Source of the DNA: Halomicrococcus gelatinilyticus | GTDB taxonomy: Archaea; Halobacteriota; Halobacteria; Halobacteriales; Haladaptataceae | NCBI GenBank assembly: GCA_024227995.1 | Contig: CP100466.1 | Coordinates: 310,001-374,000 of the forward strand | Direction of reading: 5' to 3' | DNA: 64,000 nucleotides | In this document: positions 34,546 to 42,418 of the stretch, piece by piece | Numbering within the stretch: position 1 is the stretch's first letter | Layout of the letters: the number at the start of each line of letters is the position of its first letter | Position numbers and translations under genes: made by a program | The notes under the pieces: generated by a model | What the model saw: the letters and a program-made list of their open reading frames with translations, nothing else | Told to the model about the DNA's origin: nothing | Databases searched by the model: none

Positions 34546-34553
34546 GCCAGGCG

Positions 34554-34736
34554 ATATCACTGGTTGATATAAATCGGTGGTGGTTTGGTCGAGCGTACAC
34601 GGCGGGGAAAGCGGGACGACAGGGATACCGCGGGCGCATCAGGCCCTCCGTCTGTCGAGGCTACCAGTTTGCTCCCAAGAGAACCACGCCTGCGGCACTC
34701 GGTGGTGATAACCAATGAATACCACTAGATTATATG
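34554..34736. promoter_or_regulatory. Divergent thiamine promoters with shared motif
   Basis: The leftward promoter has its TATA at 34564-34575, 25 bases before the thiDN ATG. The rightward promoter has TATATGG at 34730-34736, 28 bases before the tenA ATG. Both would give leaderless transcripts. An AACCARTGAwAT-like motif occurs at each: complement of 34554-34565 in the thiDN promoter, and 34710-34720 in the tenA promoter. It may be the binding site of a thiamine regulator. Confidence 0.45.
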
Positions 34737-34760
34737 GCCCTGGGGCGTCCAGATGCAGCC

Positions 34761-35426
34761 ATGAGCTTCACCAGCGAACTGGAACCGGTCGCCGAACCAA
34801 TCTGGGACGCCATCCTGGCGCACCCGATGGTCGAGGAGCTCGGGGCTGGCACCCTCGACGAGGAGCCGTTCAGGTACTGGGTCCGGCAGGACTACGTCTA
34901 CCTCGTCGACTACGCCCGGGTGTTCGCCCACGGGGCGACGAGGGCGCCCGACCTCGACCGCATGGCCACGTTCGCGGACCTGCTCCAGTCGACCGTGAAC
35001 ACCGAGATGGACCTCCACCGAGAGTACGCGGCCGAGTTCGGCATCTCGGAGACGGACCTCGAAGGGACGGACCCCTCGCCGACCACGCGGGCCTACACCG
35101 ACTTCCTCGTGCGCGTCGCGGCGACCGGGACGTTCGGCGACCTCGTGGCGGCGCTGCTGCCCTGCATGTGGGGCTTCAACGAGACGGGGCGGCGACTTGC
35201 GGAACGCGGGTCACCCGACGACGAGCGGTACGTCGCGTGGGTCGAGATGTACTCCGGCGAGGAGTTTGCGGAGCTCACGGCGTGGTGCAAGGAGCTGATG
35301 GACGACGTGGCCGCGGACGCGAACGAGGTCGAACGCGAGCGATACGTGGAGCTGTTCCGCACGTCCGCACGCTACGAGTACCGCTTCTGGGACGCCGCCT
35401 GGCGTCAGGAGGAGTGGTCGGTGTGA
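34761..35426 (+). CDS. tenA: TenA-type aminopyrimidine aminohydrolase (Cys-active-site class)
   Basis: The 221-residue helical protein has all TenA catalytic residues: Asp44 (RQDYVY), Cys135 (ALLPCMWGF) and Glu206 (SARYEYRFW), at positions equal or nearly equal to those of the B. subtilis enzyme. It removes the amino group from aminomethyl-pyrimidine produced by thiamine decay, giving HMP for the ThiD enzyme encoded next door. Start ATG 34761 follows a TATA box by 28 bases. It overlaps the following TenA-like gene by four bases, so the two act as a pair. Confidence 0.9.
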   Translation: MSFTSELEPVAEPIWDAILAHPMVEELGAGTLDEEPFRYWVRQDYVYLVDYARVFAHGATRAPDLDRMATFADLLQSTVNTEMDLHREYAAEFGISETDLEGTDPSPTTRAYTDFLVRVAATGTFGDLVAALLPCMWGFNETGRRLAERGSPDDERYVAWVEMYSGEEFAELTAWCKELMDDVAADANEVERERYVELFRTSARYEYRFWDAAWRQEEWSV

Positions 35427-36160
35427 CCTCCCCCGGTACGGACGGCGTCCCCGACACCTACGAGGGGTACGCCGAGGGGCGCGAGCGGGCGCGGTTCACC
35501 GACTGGCTCCGCGAGCGCGCGGAACCGGACTGGTCGGCGGCGACGACCCACCGGTTCGCGCGCGAACTCGGCAGCGGCGACCTCGACGACGCCGTGTTCC
35601 GGCAGTATCTGGTGCAGGACTACGCCTTCGTCCGGACGCTGACCGGCGTCTTCGGCCACGCCGTCGGGGACGCGCCGACGATGGCGGCGAAGTCGCGACT
35701 CGTCGACTTCCTCGCGACGATCACCGACGACGAGAACGACTACTTCGAACGCGCCTTCGCGTCGCTCGACGTCCCCGAGACGACGTACGCCGAACCGGAG
35801 CCGACGCCGACCACGCGCGCCTTCGAGGACCTCCTGGAGCGGGCGGCGCGGGAGGGCGGGTACGCCGAGACGCTCGCCGTCCTCGTCCCCGCCGAGTGGA
35901 TCTACCTGGAGTGGGCCACCGCCGTCGACGGGTCGCCCGAGCCGTTCTACCTCGCGGAGTGGGTCGAACTCCACGCCACCGACGCTTTCGCGGATTTCGT
36001 GCGGTGGCTACGGCGGGAACTCGACCGCGAGGGAGCGACCGCCATGCCCGGACGACAGCGACGGATCGAGCGGTTCTTCCGGCGGACTGTGGCGCTGGAG
36101 GCCGCGTTCTTCGAGACGGCGTACGACCCGGACGCGACCGGAGGCGGGTCGTCGCGGTGA
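35423..36160 (+). CDS. TenA-like protein, Glu class (Cys replaced)
   Basis: The 245-residue protein starts at GTG 35423, overlapping the first TenA stop (GTGA). It has TenA architecture with the Asp kept (LVQDYAF, Asp66). The segment aligned with the catalytic cysteine reads LVPAEWIY, where Ala157-Glu158 replace Cys-Met. This is the TenA_E pattern; plant and other TenA_E proteins are reported to work on formylamino- or amino-pyrimidine. So the pair could perform successive steps of base salvage: deformylation here and deamination by the neighbour. That order is inferred. Confidence 0.8.
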   Translation: MTSPGTDGVPDTYEGYAEGRERARFTDWLRERAEPDWSAATTHRFARELGSGDLDDAVFRQYLVQDYAFVRTLTGVFGHAVGDAPTMAAKSRLVDFLATITDDENDYFERAFASLDVPETTYAEPEPTPTTRAFEDLLERAAREGGYAETLAVLVPAEWIYLEWATAVDGSPEPFYLAEWVELHATDAFADFVRWLRRELDREGATAMPGRQRRIERFFRRTVALEAAFFETAYDPDATGGGSSR

Positions 36161-36226
36161 GCGGCGACTGCTGACGGGAGCCGGGTGACCCGGCACGTTT
36201 TTATTCTCCGGTGATACCACCAACGT

Positions 36227-37549
36227 ATGGGCGGAGCCACGAGAGATGCGAACGCCGTGACGGGCGGACGGATACGCGACTACGTGAGCGAGATGGGGCC
36301 GTCGTGGGTCGCCGGGTCCATCGCCGCGGGACCGGCGACGATGGCGAGTCTCGTCGCCGCCGGCGCGAGCTTCGACTACGCCCTGCTGTGGGTCGTCGTC
36401 CTCTCCGCGGTCGCAGGGGCGCTCGCGCAGTACCTCGCGATGCGCCTCGGCCTGCTGACCGAACAGGGCATCGTCGGCGTCGTCGAGGAGCACCTCGGAG
36501 AGACGTGGGCGTGGATACTCGTCGCCGACGTGGTCGTCGCGGCCGGCGTCGCACAGCTCGTCATCATGAACACCGTCGCGGCCGTCTCGGCGACGATGAC
36601 GGGCGTCGACGCACGCATCTGGGGCGTGGTCTGGGCGCTCGTCCTCGTCGCCGGACTCGCCGGCGAGGGGTATCGCTTCGTCGAACTCGCGGCGAAGGTC
36701 CTCGTCAGCGGGGTCGTGCTGGCGTTCGTCGCGTCGCTGTTCGTCGCCCCCATCGACCCAGGGCGGGCCGCCGCGGGGCTCGTCCCCTCGCTCCCCGCGG
36801 GCAGCGCGGTCGTGGCCGCGGGCATCCTCGGCGGCGCGGTCCACATCACGCTGATAACGATGCACTCCTACACGATGCGGGCACGCGGGTGGACCGAGCG
36901 CGAGTACGGTCTCGCGACCTTCGACGTCGGCGCCTCGATGCTCGTCGCGTTCGGCGTCTACAGCGTCGCCATCTTCCTCGTCACCGCGAGCGTGCTCACG
37001 GACCCAGACCTGACGACGGTGAGCGCGGCGCAGGCGCTCGGCCCGCTCGTCGGCCCGGGCGCGAAGTGGCTGTTCCTGCTCGGACTGGGCGGCGCGGCGG
37101 TCTCGACCCTCGGCGGGAACACCATCGTCCCGCCGTTCCTGGTCGCCGACAAGCTGGGCTGGGGGACGACCGTCGAGGACACGCGGTATCGCGCGCTGCT
37201 CGCCGCCGTCGCGCTGCTGTCGGCGCCCGGTGCGTTCATCGGCGGCCAGGTGCTCGGCCAGCTCGTGCTCGTCCTCGCGCTCGGCACGGTCGGCACGCCG
37301 TTCGCCATCGCCGTCGTCATCTACCTCCTGAACTCGGCCGCGGTCCCGGAGCCGACGCCGACGCTCGCCAACGTCGGCGGGATGGGCCTGCTGGCCGTGT
37401 CGGGTGGGCTGGCGGCCAACTTCGTCCGCGGGCAGGTCGCCGGCGGCGTCGACGCGCTCTCCGGCGTCGTCCTGGCGTTCGCCGTCGTCCTCGGCGTCGC
37501 GACCGTCGCCCTCCTCGGAAAGTTCGCCCACGAGGAGGCCGCCGCGTGA
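36227..37549 (+). CDS. NRAMP-family transporter lacking DPGN motif
   Basis: The 440-residue membrane protein has 11-12 helices and overall NRAMP layout. In helix 1 the canonical D-P-G-N is replaced by AAGPATMASLV (residues about 33-43), and helix 6 has VHITLITMHSYTMRARG where classical proteins have M-P-H-N. It should therefore not carry Mn/Fe by the normal mechanism. Its gene follows the TenA pair by 66 bases and overlaps the next P-loop gene. I infer it may import a thiamine breakdown product or a different cation in the same salvage operon. The start is the ATG at 36227. Confidence 0.8.
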   Translation: MGGATRDANAVTGGRIRDYVSEMGPSWVAGSIAAGPATMASLVAAGASFDYALLWVVVLSAVAGALAQYLAMRLGLLTEQGIVGVVEEHLGETWAWILVADVVVAAGVAQLVIMNTVAAVSATMTGVDARIWGVVWALVLVAGLAGEGYRFVELAAKVLVSGVVLAFVASLFVAPIDPGRAAAGLVPSLPAGSAVVAAGILGGAVHITLITMHSYTMRARGWTEREYGLATFDVGASMLVAFGVYSVAIFLVTASVLTDPDLTTVSAAQALGPLVGPGAKWLFLLGLGGAAVSTLGGNTIVPPFLVADKLGWGTTVEDTRYRALLAAVALLSAPGAFIGGQVLGQLVLVLALGTVGTPFAIAVVIYLLNSAAVPEPTPTLANVGGMGLLAVSGGLAANFVRGQVAGGVDALSGVVLAFAVVLGVATVALLGKFAHEEAAA

Positions 37550-38097
37550 CCGACCTGCCCTTCCCGCTAGCCGGGTCGACGCTCGTCGTCGGCCCCTCGC
37601 AGGCCGGGAAGACGCGGCTCACCGCCCGCGCGCGGGACGTCTGGGTCGACCGCGAGGGCGCGGCGGGGGTCGTCGTCCTGGAGTTCGCACCCGAGGTCGA
37701 ACGCGACGGCCAGCTGCTCGGCGGCCGACTCGACCGCTTCACGTCGGTCCCGGACGCCGCGTGGCACGGCGTCCTCGACGCCCACGCCCCGCGGTCGGAC
37801 GGCGAGACGGCGGCGGAGGCGGTCGCGCTGGCACAGGACAACGCCGTGCGGGCCGAGCGCATCGTCGACGCTGCCCCGGACCCGCGGGCGGTGTTCGTCA
37901 ACGACGCGACGATACCGCTCCAGCACGAGTCGGTCGACGCGGAGCGGCTCACGGCGTACTGCGACGGCGCCGAGTGCGCCGTGCTGAACGCCTTCGAGAG
38001 CGACGAACTCGGGACCGACAACCCGGTCTCGCGGCGCGAGCGGTCGACCCTCGCGTCGCTCGGGGCGTGGGCCGACCGGACGGTCGACCTGTCGTAG
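37546..38097 (+). CDS. P-loop NTPase-like protein, unknown function
   Basis: The 183-residue protein starts at GTG 37546, overlapping the transporter stop by four bases. LAGSTLVVGPSQAGKTRLTA contains a Walker A motif (GPSQAGKT, residues 16-23), and VVVLEFAPEVER and AVFVNDATIPL are hydrophobic strands, the second with a possible Walker B Asp. No signature is present, so it is not an ABC ATPase. It may be a kinase, or a GTPase-like partner of the transporter. The gene order in this operon (tenA, tenA_E, NRAMP-like, P-loop) suggests a role in pyrimidine or thiamine handling. Confidence 0.6.
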   Translation: MTDLPFPLAGSTLVVGPSQAGKTRLTARARDVWVDREGAAGVVVLEFAPEVERDGQLLGGRLDRFTSVPDAAWHGVLDAHAPRSDGETAAEAVALAQDNAVRAERIVDAAPDPRAVFVNDATIPLQHESVDAERLTAYCDGAECAVLNAFESDELGTDNPVSRRERSTLASLGAWADRTVDLS

Positions 38098-38209
38098 GCC
38101 GCCGCCGAAACAACGCTTATCGGGGCCGTCGTCGAACGTGCGATGACGGGTCCCTGCAGTCGAGGAGTCGGACCGCGGCCCGGGCGGGTCGAACGACACG
38201 GGGGTTGTC

Positions 38210-40069
38210 ATGACCACGGACTTCCTGGTCGCGATATCGGTCATCGTCGCGCTGGCGGCCGTCGCGAAGCTGCTCGCGAACCGGTACGGCATCCCGAACG
38301 TCGTGTTCCTGCTCGCCTTCGGCATCCTCGTCGGTCCGGAAGGGGTCGGCTTCCTCGACCCGTCGCTGTTCAGGGGCGACCTCGAGGACATCGTCGGGTT
38401 CGCCGTCGCCATCATCGTCTTCGAGGGGGCGTTCTCGCTCTCGCTCGACAGGGTGCGACGCACCCCGCGAGGGACGCTCAGGCTCGTGACCGTCGGGTCC
38501 GCCATCACGTTCGTCGGGCTGGGGGTCGCGATCCGCTATCTGGTCGGCCTGCAGTGGACCCTCTCGCTGCTCGTCTCCGCCCTCCTCGTCGCGACCGGGC
38601 CGACCGTCATCACGCCGATCCTCGAGCAGATAACGGTGCGAGAGGACGTCCGGCAGCTCCTCGAGACCGAGGGGATCATCAACGACCCCGTGGCGTCGGT
38701 CCTCGGGGCGGTCGTCTTCTCCGCGACGCTGACCACGAGGCGCACGGCGAACGGCAGCGAACGTGGTAGCGACGTCGTCGTCGACTTCGTCACCCAGATC
38801 TCCGTCGGCGTCCTCGTCGGCATCGTCACGGCGGTCGTGGTCGGCTACGTCCTCAGGGAACTGAGCACGTCGCCGCAGGACTCGCGGCTCGTCGTCCTGG
38901 GGAGCGTGCTACTGTCGTACACCGTCGGCAGCGCCGTCGCGACGGAGGCTGGCGTCGTGACGGTGGCGGTCGCCGGACTGCTGCTCGGCAGCCTGGACCT
39001 CCCCTACCGGGCGGAGGTCGCGGGGTTCAGCGGCGACGTGTCGAACGTCGTCCTCGGGGCGGTGTACCTCATCCTGGCGGCGCTGATCCGGTTCGAGGAC
39101 ATCGTCACCCTCGGTGTCGGTGGCCTCGCCGTCGTGTTCGTGGCCATCGTCGTCGTTCGACCGCTCGCCGTGTTCGTCTCGACGTACGGCTCGGACTTCT
39201 CGCGGAACGAGCAGTTGTTCGTCGCTAGCGTCGGCCCGCGGGGCATCATCCCCGCCGCGACGGCGACCCTGTTCACGCTCCAGCTCTCGGCGGCCGGCGT
39301 CGCGAACGCCGCGAGCGTCGCGAACCTCGTCTTCCTCGTCATCCTCGTGACCGTGGTCATTGAGGCCGGCGGCGCCCCGTTCATCGCACGAATGCTCGAC
39401 ATCGTACCTATGACAACCATCATCATCGGCGGCGGCGACATCGGACGAACGCTCGCAGACAGGCTCGAAGACCAGGGCGACAACCCACTCATCGTCGAAC
39501 GCGACGGTGACGTCGTCGCGGCGCTCCGCTCGGACGACTACTCGGTCGTCCACGGAAACGGGACGGACGCCGACGTGCTGGACGACGCCGGCGCGACCGA
39601 CGCGACCATGGTGGTCGCCACGACCGACGACGACGCGACGAACGTCCTAGCGTGCCAGACGGCGCGCTCCGCGTTCGGCGTCGACACGCTCGTCTCCCTG
39701 GTGAACGACCCGACGAGGGCGACGGCCATGGAGGACCTGGGCGTCCTGACGATAACGCGACCGGCGGCGACCGCGACCGCGATCGACGAACTCGTGTCGC
39801 TGCCCAGTCTGTCCGAGTGGAAACACGGCGTCGGCCACGACCAGAACCTGGCCGAGGAGGTCGTCGTCTCCGACGACGTCGACGGCGAGCGCGTCGCGGA
39901 CGCCGGGCTCCCGGACCCGGTCGTCGTCGTCCTCCTCCAGCGGGACGGCGACTACGTCGTCCCGACGCAGGACGTCGTCTTCCGGAAGGGCGACCGCGTC
40001 ACCCTCCTCGGACGCTCCGACGCCGTCGAGGACGCGGTGGCGCTGCTCGGGGAGCCGTCCGCTGGTTGA
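38210..40069 (+). CDS. CPA1-type Na+/H+ antiporter fused to TrkA-N/TrkA-C regulatory domains
   Basis: The 619-residue protein has an N-terminal antiporter domain of about 12 helices (residues 1-395). It shows the family's conserved Glu-Asn-Asp segment ETEGIINDPVASVLG and the VGPRGIIPAA motif of CPA1 NhaP-type carriers. From residue 401 a TrkA-N Rossmann domain (TTIIIGGGDIGRTLADRLED) binds NAD or nucleotides, then TrkA-C begins near residue 545. The fusion couples sodium-proton exchange to cytosolic nucleotide or redox state. It is likely important for pH and sodium balance in hypersaline medium. It is a single gene. Confidence 0.92.
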   Translation: MTTDFLVAISVIVALAAVAKLLANRYGIPNVVFLLAFGILVGPEGVGFLDPSLFRGDLEDIVGFAVAIIVFEGAFSLSLDRVRRTPRGTLRLVTVGSAITFVGLGVAIRYLVGLQWTLSLLVSALLVATGPTVITPILEQITVREDVRQLLETEGIINDPVASVLGAVVFSATLTTRRTANGSERGSDVVVDFVTQISVGVLVGIVTAVVVGYVLRELSTSPQDSRLVVLGSVLLSYTVGSAVATEAGVVTVAVAGLLLGSLDLPYRAEVAGFSGDVSNVVLGAVYLILAALIRFEDIVTLGVGGLAVVFVAIVVVRPLAVFVSTYGSDFSRNEQLFVASVGPRGIIPAATATLFTLQLSAAGVANAASVANLVFLVILVTVVIEAGGAPFIARMLDIVPMTTIIIGGGDIGRTLADRLEDQGDNPLIVERDGDVVAALRSDDYSVVHGNGTDADVLDDAGATDATMVVATTDDDATNVLACQTARSAFGVDTLVSLVNDPTRATAMEDLGVLTITRPAATATAIDELVSLPSLSEWKHGVGHDQNLAEEVVVSDDVDGERVADAGLPDPVVVVLLQRDGDYVVPTQDVVFRKGDRVTLLGRSDAVEDAVALLGEPSAG

Positions 40070-40462
40070 CGAGCGAAACGAAACCGTACTCCTCGCACGA
40101 GTACCGGAACGCGGAAGGGGTTCTTGCGTCGACTGTGGCTGGAGATCGGTTTCACGCGTGGTGCTGCCGTGCGGGTTTCAGCATTGGGGGTGTTGCAGTC
40201 GTGGCTGGCCGAGCGTGCTGGGAGTGGTGGTCTTCTGTTCCGTTCGGAATTGTTCGTTCTAGCTGTCTCGTTGCTATTCTGGAATCGACTTCGTGTCATC
40301 TTCTCGTCTCCTCCGTACTGTGGGATCCGCTGGGAGCGCGTTCGACGAGGTCGGTGAGCGACTGCTCCCCGCGCGGTGAGACGGGGACGGCTCATCGCTG
40401 GCGTCAGTAGTCGTACTGTGATCCCCCCACAGTTCGAACCAATAATTACCGCTTTGTTTTCT
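40070..40462. other. Intergenic region, no confident gene
   Basis: About 390 bases follow the antiporter gene. Open frames on both strands (plus 40124-40357; minus 40274-40513) are rich in Arg/Ser/Pro and lack acidic bias, so I call none. The region has Trp-rich non-coding-like sequence and could contain an unrecognised RNA or decayed sequence. The last part (from about 40430) is AT-rich and leads into the iron boxes. Confidence 0.4.
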
Positions 40463-40508
40463 TTTAGGGCCGCCAAACATTCGAACGTTTTCTTTAGGCT
40501 CGCCAAAC
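40463..40508 (+). promoter_or_regulatory. Paired DtxR-type iron boxes upstream of the NifU-like gene
   Basis: Two copies of a TTTAGGsnCGCCAAAC element occur at 40463-40478 and 40493-40508, 30 bases apart. They resemble the half-sites of the perfect palindrome TTTAGGCC-GGCCTAAA found at 50940. A DtxR-family regulator is encoded at 41011. Both boxes precede the expected TATA region (about 40520) of the NifU gene. Confidence 0.6.
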
Positions 40509-40548
40509 ACCACAGATTGATTACAAATGAGGTCGTAGCTGCTCGTGC

Positions 40549-40875
40549 ATGAGTACAGAAGGCCTGGAGCGACGAACGCGGAGCTACCTCAGTAACAACG
40601 TCCCGCAGATCCAAGATCACGGCGGCTACTTCGAGATAGAGGACGTGGACGAGGAGACCGGTGAGGTGACGGTCGCTATCGGCGGTGCCTGCTCGGGGTG
40701 TGGCATCGCACCGATGACGATGCGGGCGATTCGACACCGACTCCCCGACGAAATCGACGAGATCTCCGAGGTGGCCGTCCGGCGGGCAGGTGGCCCGCAG
40801 GCAGCAGTGATGCCCAGCAAGACCGAGGAGATGGAAGACATGGACGAGTACAGCGATTACTCGCCGCCGTTCTGA
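40549..40875 (+). CDS. NifU C-terminal-domain Fe-S scaffold protein
   Basis: The 108-residue protein consists of a NifU-C domain. The cluster-binding pair is GACSGCGIAPMTMRAIRHRL (Cys48 and Cys51), and the preceding strand is GYFEIEDVDEETGEVTVAI. Such proteins transfer an iron-sulfur cluster to target proteins. It is a stand-alone gene under two iron boxes, so I infer that expression is tied to iron supply. The C-terminal 20 residues are unusual in Met/Glu/Asp/Tyr (EEMEDMDEYSDYSPPF), perhaps a flexible tail. The start is the ATG at 40549. Confidence 0.88.
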   Translation: MSTEGLERRTRSYLSNNVPQIQDHGGYFEIEDVDEETGEVTVAIGGACSGCGIAPMTMRAIRHRLPDEIDEISEVAVRRAGGPQAAVMPSKTEEMEDMDEYSDYSPPF

Positions 40876-41010
40876 GAACCTGCCCGACACGGTTCGGCCG
40901 ACGGCAGCCCCGACGTAGCTGCCCGCTCATCGCGGGACTGGTACCTCACGGATTTTATCTACGCGTCGTCGCTACAGCGGAGCAACCGGCCGACGAGAGT
41001 CGGCTGTTGC

Positions 41011-41385
41011 TCAGTCGCGGGTATCTTCGCGCTCGAACGGAAGCGTCGAGGCGAGTCGCTCGGCGACTGCCGGACTCACCGCGCCACACATCTCCATCGC
41101 TTCGGTTTCGTGGTCGTCGATGTCGAGGACACCGCGGAAGAACCACGAGAGAGTCACGTACGTGTCGTGCAACTCCGCTGCTCGCCGGCGTCCGGCGTCG
41201 GTCAGCGTCGCGCCGTCGTACGGTTCGTAGCGGAGGAGGCCGTCGTTCTCGAACTGTCGGAACGCTTCGATGACCGTCGCCGGTGACCGCCCGAGCATCT
41301 CGGCAACGACGCCCGGCGAGACGGGACTCGATTCCCGATGTTCGGCGATGTACAGCCCAAGGAGATACTGTGAGGGTCTACTCAT
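41011..41385 (-). CDS. DtxR-family metal-dependent regulator
   Basis: The 124-residue protein starts at 41385 with MSRPSQYLLGLYIAEHRESS. The winged helix is SPGVVAEMLGRSPATVIEAFRQFENDGLLRYEPYDG (residues about 24-62), and the dimerisation/metal domain has AAELHDTYVTLSWFFRGVL with HETEAMEMCGAVSPAV, whose Met, Cys, Glu and His residues fit the iron-binding site of this family. It lacks the C-terminal SH3-like domain. It lies between the NifU gene and the siderophore-binding operon, whose promoters hold its likely binding sites. A longer upstream frame is not coding-like. Confidence 0.88.
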   Translation of the reverse strand: MSRPSQYLLGLYIAEHRESSPVSPGVVAEMLGRSPATVIEAFRQFENDGLLRYEPYDGATLTDAGRRRAAELHDTYVTLSWFFRGVLDIDDHETEAMEMCGAVSPAVAERLASTLPFEREDTRD

Positions 41386-41489
41386 CTGTCCGTAATCTCG
41401 AAGACCGGTGTAGAACGAGCAGCGACCGGTCGACAGAGTCGAGTTCGTCGGTCGATGCCGTTCGTCAGTTCTGTCCGATCCACGGTTTC

Positions 41490-42416
41490 TCACCCGTGCC
41501 TGGATTCCAGCGATGTCCCCACGTACTCGTGGATGGTTTCGTCGTCGATGACGTCGAGCACGCGCTCGCTTCCGATCACCTCGACGAGACGTTGCAGGCC
41601 GCGTTCGGCGCGCGCTTCGACCTCCGACTCGCCGAGTCGGGTTTCGAACGCCCGGTCGACGTACGTCTCGCGCAGTTCCGCGAGGCGCTCGTCGTCCACG
41701 TCGTCCTCGCCGACCTCGTTGTGGAACCACTCGCGCCACCGGTCGCGCTCGGCCCACTCACCAGAGAACTCCGCGTCCGGTCGGAGCCAGTCGTAGTGTG
41801 GCGCGACGCCGTCCGGATAGCCCTGTTCGCGCCGATGGTCCGCGAGCAGACACCGGGCGACGTGGGCTCCGTTCCCGGCGGCGACGATAGCCTGTGCGCT
41901 CCGGGCCCCCGCAGGCGAGGCGACGTACAGTCCGTCGATCGGGGTCCGGCCGTCCTCGTCGGGGTAGTCCGGGTCGAACCGTTCCTCCGGTTCGCCGTGG
42001 TGCTCGTGCATCTCGAACATCGCATCGTCGCCGAGCGGGCGGAGGTACGAGCCGTCGTACCACGCTGCGACCACGACGTAGGTCGCCGTTACGCGTCGCC
42101 CCTCCTGGGTCGCCGCGACGAAGCCGGACTCCTGCTCCCCTCGGTCGACCGACACCACCATCTCCGGGACGACGTCGCACCCTGCCTCCTCGGCGTGGGC
42201 GTGCATCAGGTCGTGGAAGGTGTCCACGTCGACGCCTGCCGGGAAGCCCAGGTAGTTCTCGAGATGGGCGCACCGTGGCAGGGCCGCGTTCCCGCGGTCG
42301 AAGACGACGGTGTCGAGGCCGTACCGGGACGTGAAGACGCCCGCCGAGGAGCCGGCGGGGCCGCCACCGACGACGACGACGTCGTAGTCGGTGGCCGGTT
42401 CGTCCGTGGACGACAT
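41490..42416 (-). CDS. NAD(P)/FAD-dependent oxidoreductase (thioredoxin reductase-like)
   Basis: The 308-residue flavoprotein has the FAD-binding YDVVVVGGGPAGSSAGVFTS at its N-terminus and a GIYVASPAGA-like C-terminal motif (GLYVASPAGARSAQAIVAAG). Classical thioredoxin reductases have a CxxC active site, but none is seen here. Its start lies two bases downstream of the stop of a siderophore-binding lipoprotein gene, so the pair is co-transcribed under iron boxes. I infer it reduces ferric siderophore to release Fe(II) in the cytoplasm, but no substrate motif proves that. The second NAD(P)-binding region is poorly conserved. Confidence 0.75.
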   Translation of the reverse strand: MSSTDEPATDYDVVVVGGGPAGSSAGVFTSRYGLDTVVFDRGNAALPRCAHLENYLGFPAGVDVDTFHDLMHAHAEEAGCDVVPEMVVSVDRGEQESGFVAATQEGRRVTATYVVVAAWYDGSYLRPLGDDAMFEMHEHHGEPEERFDPDYPDEDGRTPIDGLYVASPAGARSAQAIVAAGNGAHVARCLLADHRREQGYPDGVAPHYDWLRPDAEFSGEWAERDRWREWFHNEVGEDDVDDERLAELRETYVDRAFETRLGESEVEARAERGLQRLVEVIGSERVLDVIDDETIHEYVGTSLESRHG

Positions 42417-42418
42417 GA

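Noticed and set aside
34715..35423. Extended frame upstream of the second TenA-like gene (start 34715)
   Set aside because: The added part is out of frame with the first TenA and is Arg-rich; the GTGA overlap start at 35423 explains the gene.
39952..40890. Minus-strand frame of 312 codons across the antiporter end and NifU gene
   Set aside because: Non-acidic, antisense to two well-supported genes, and no family resemblance.
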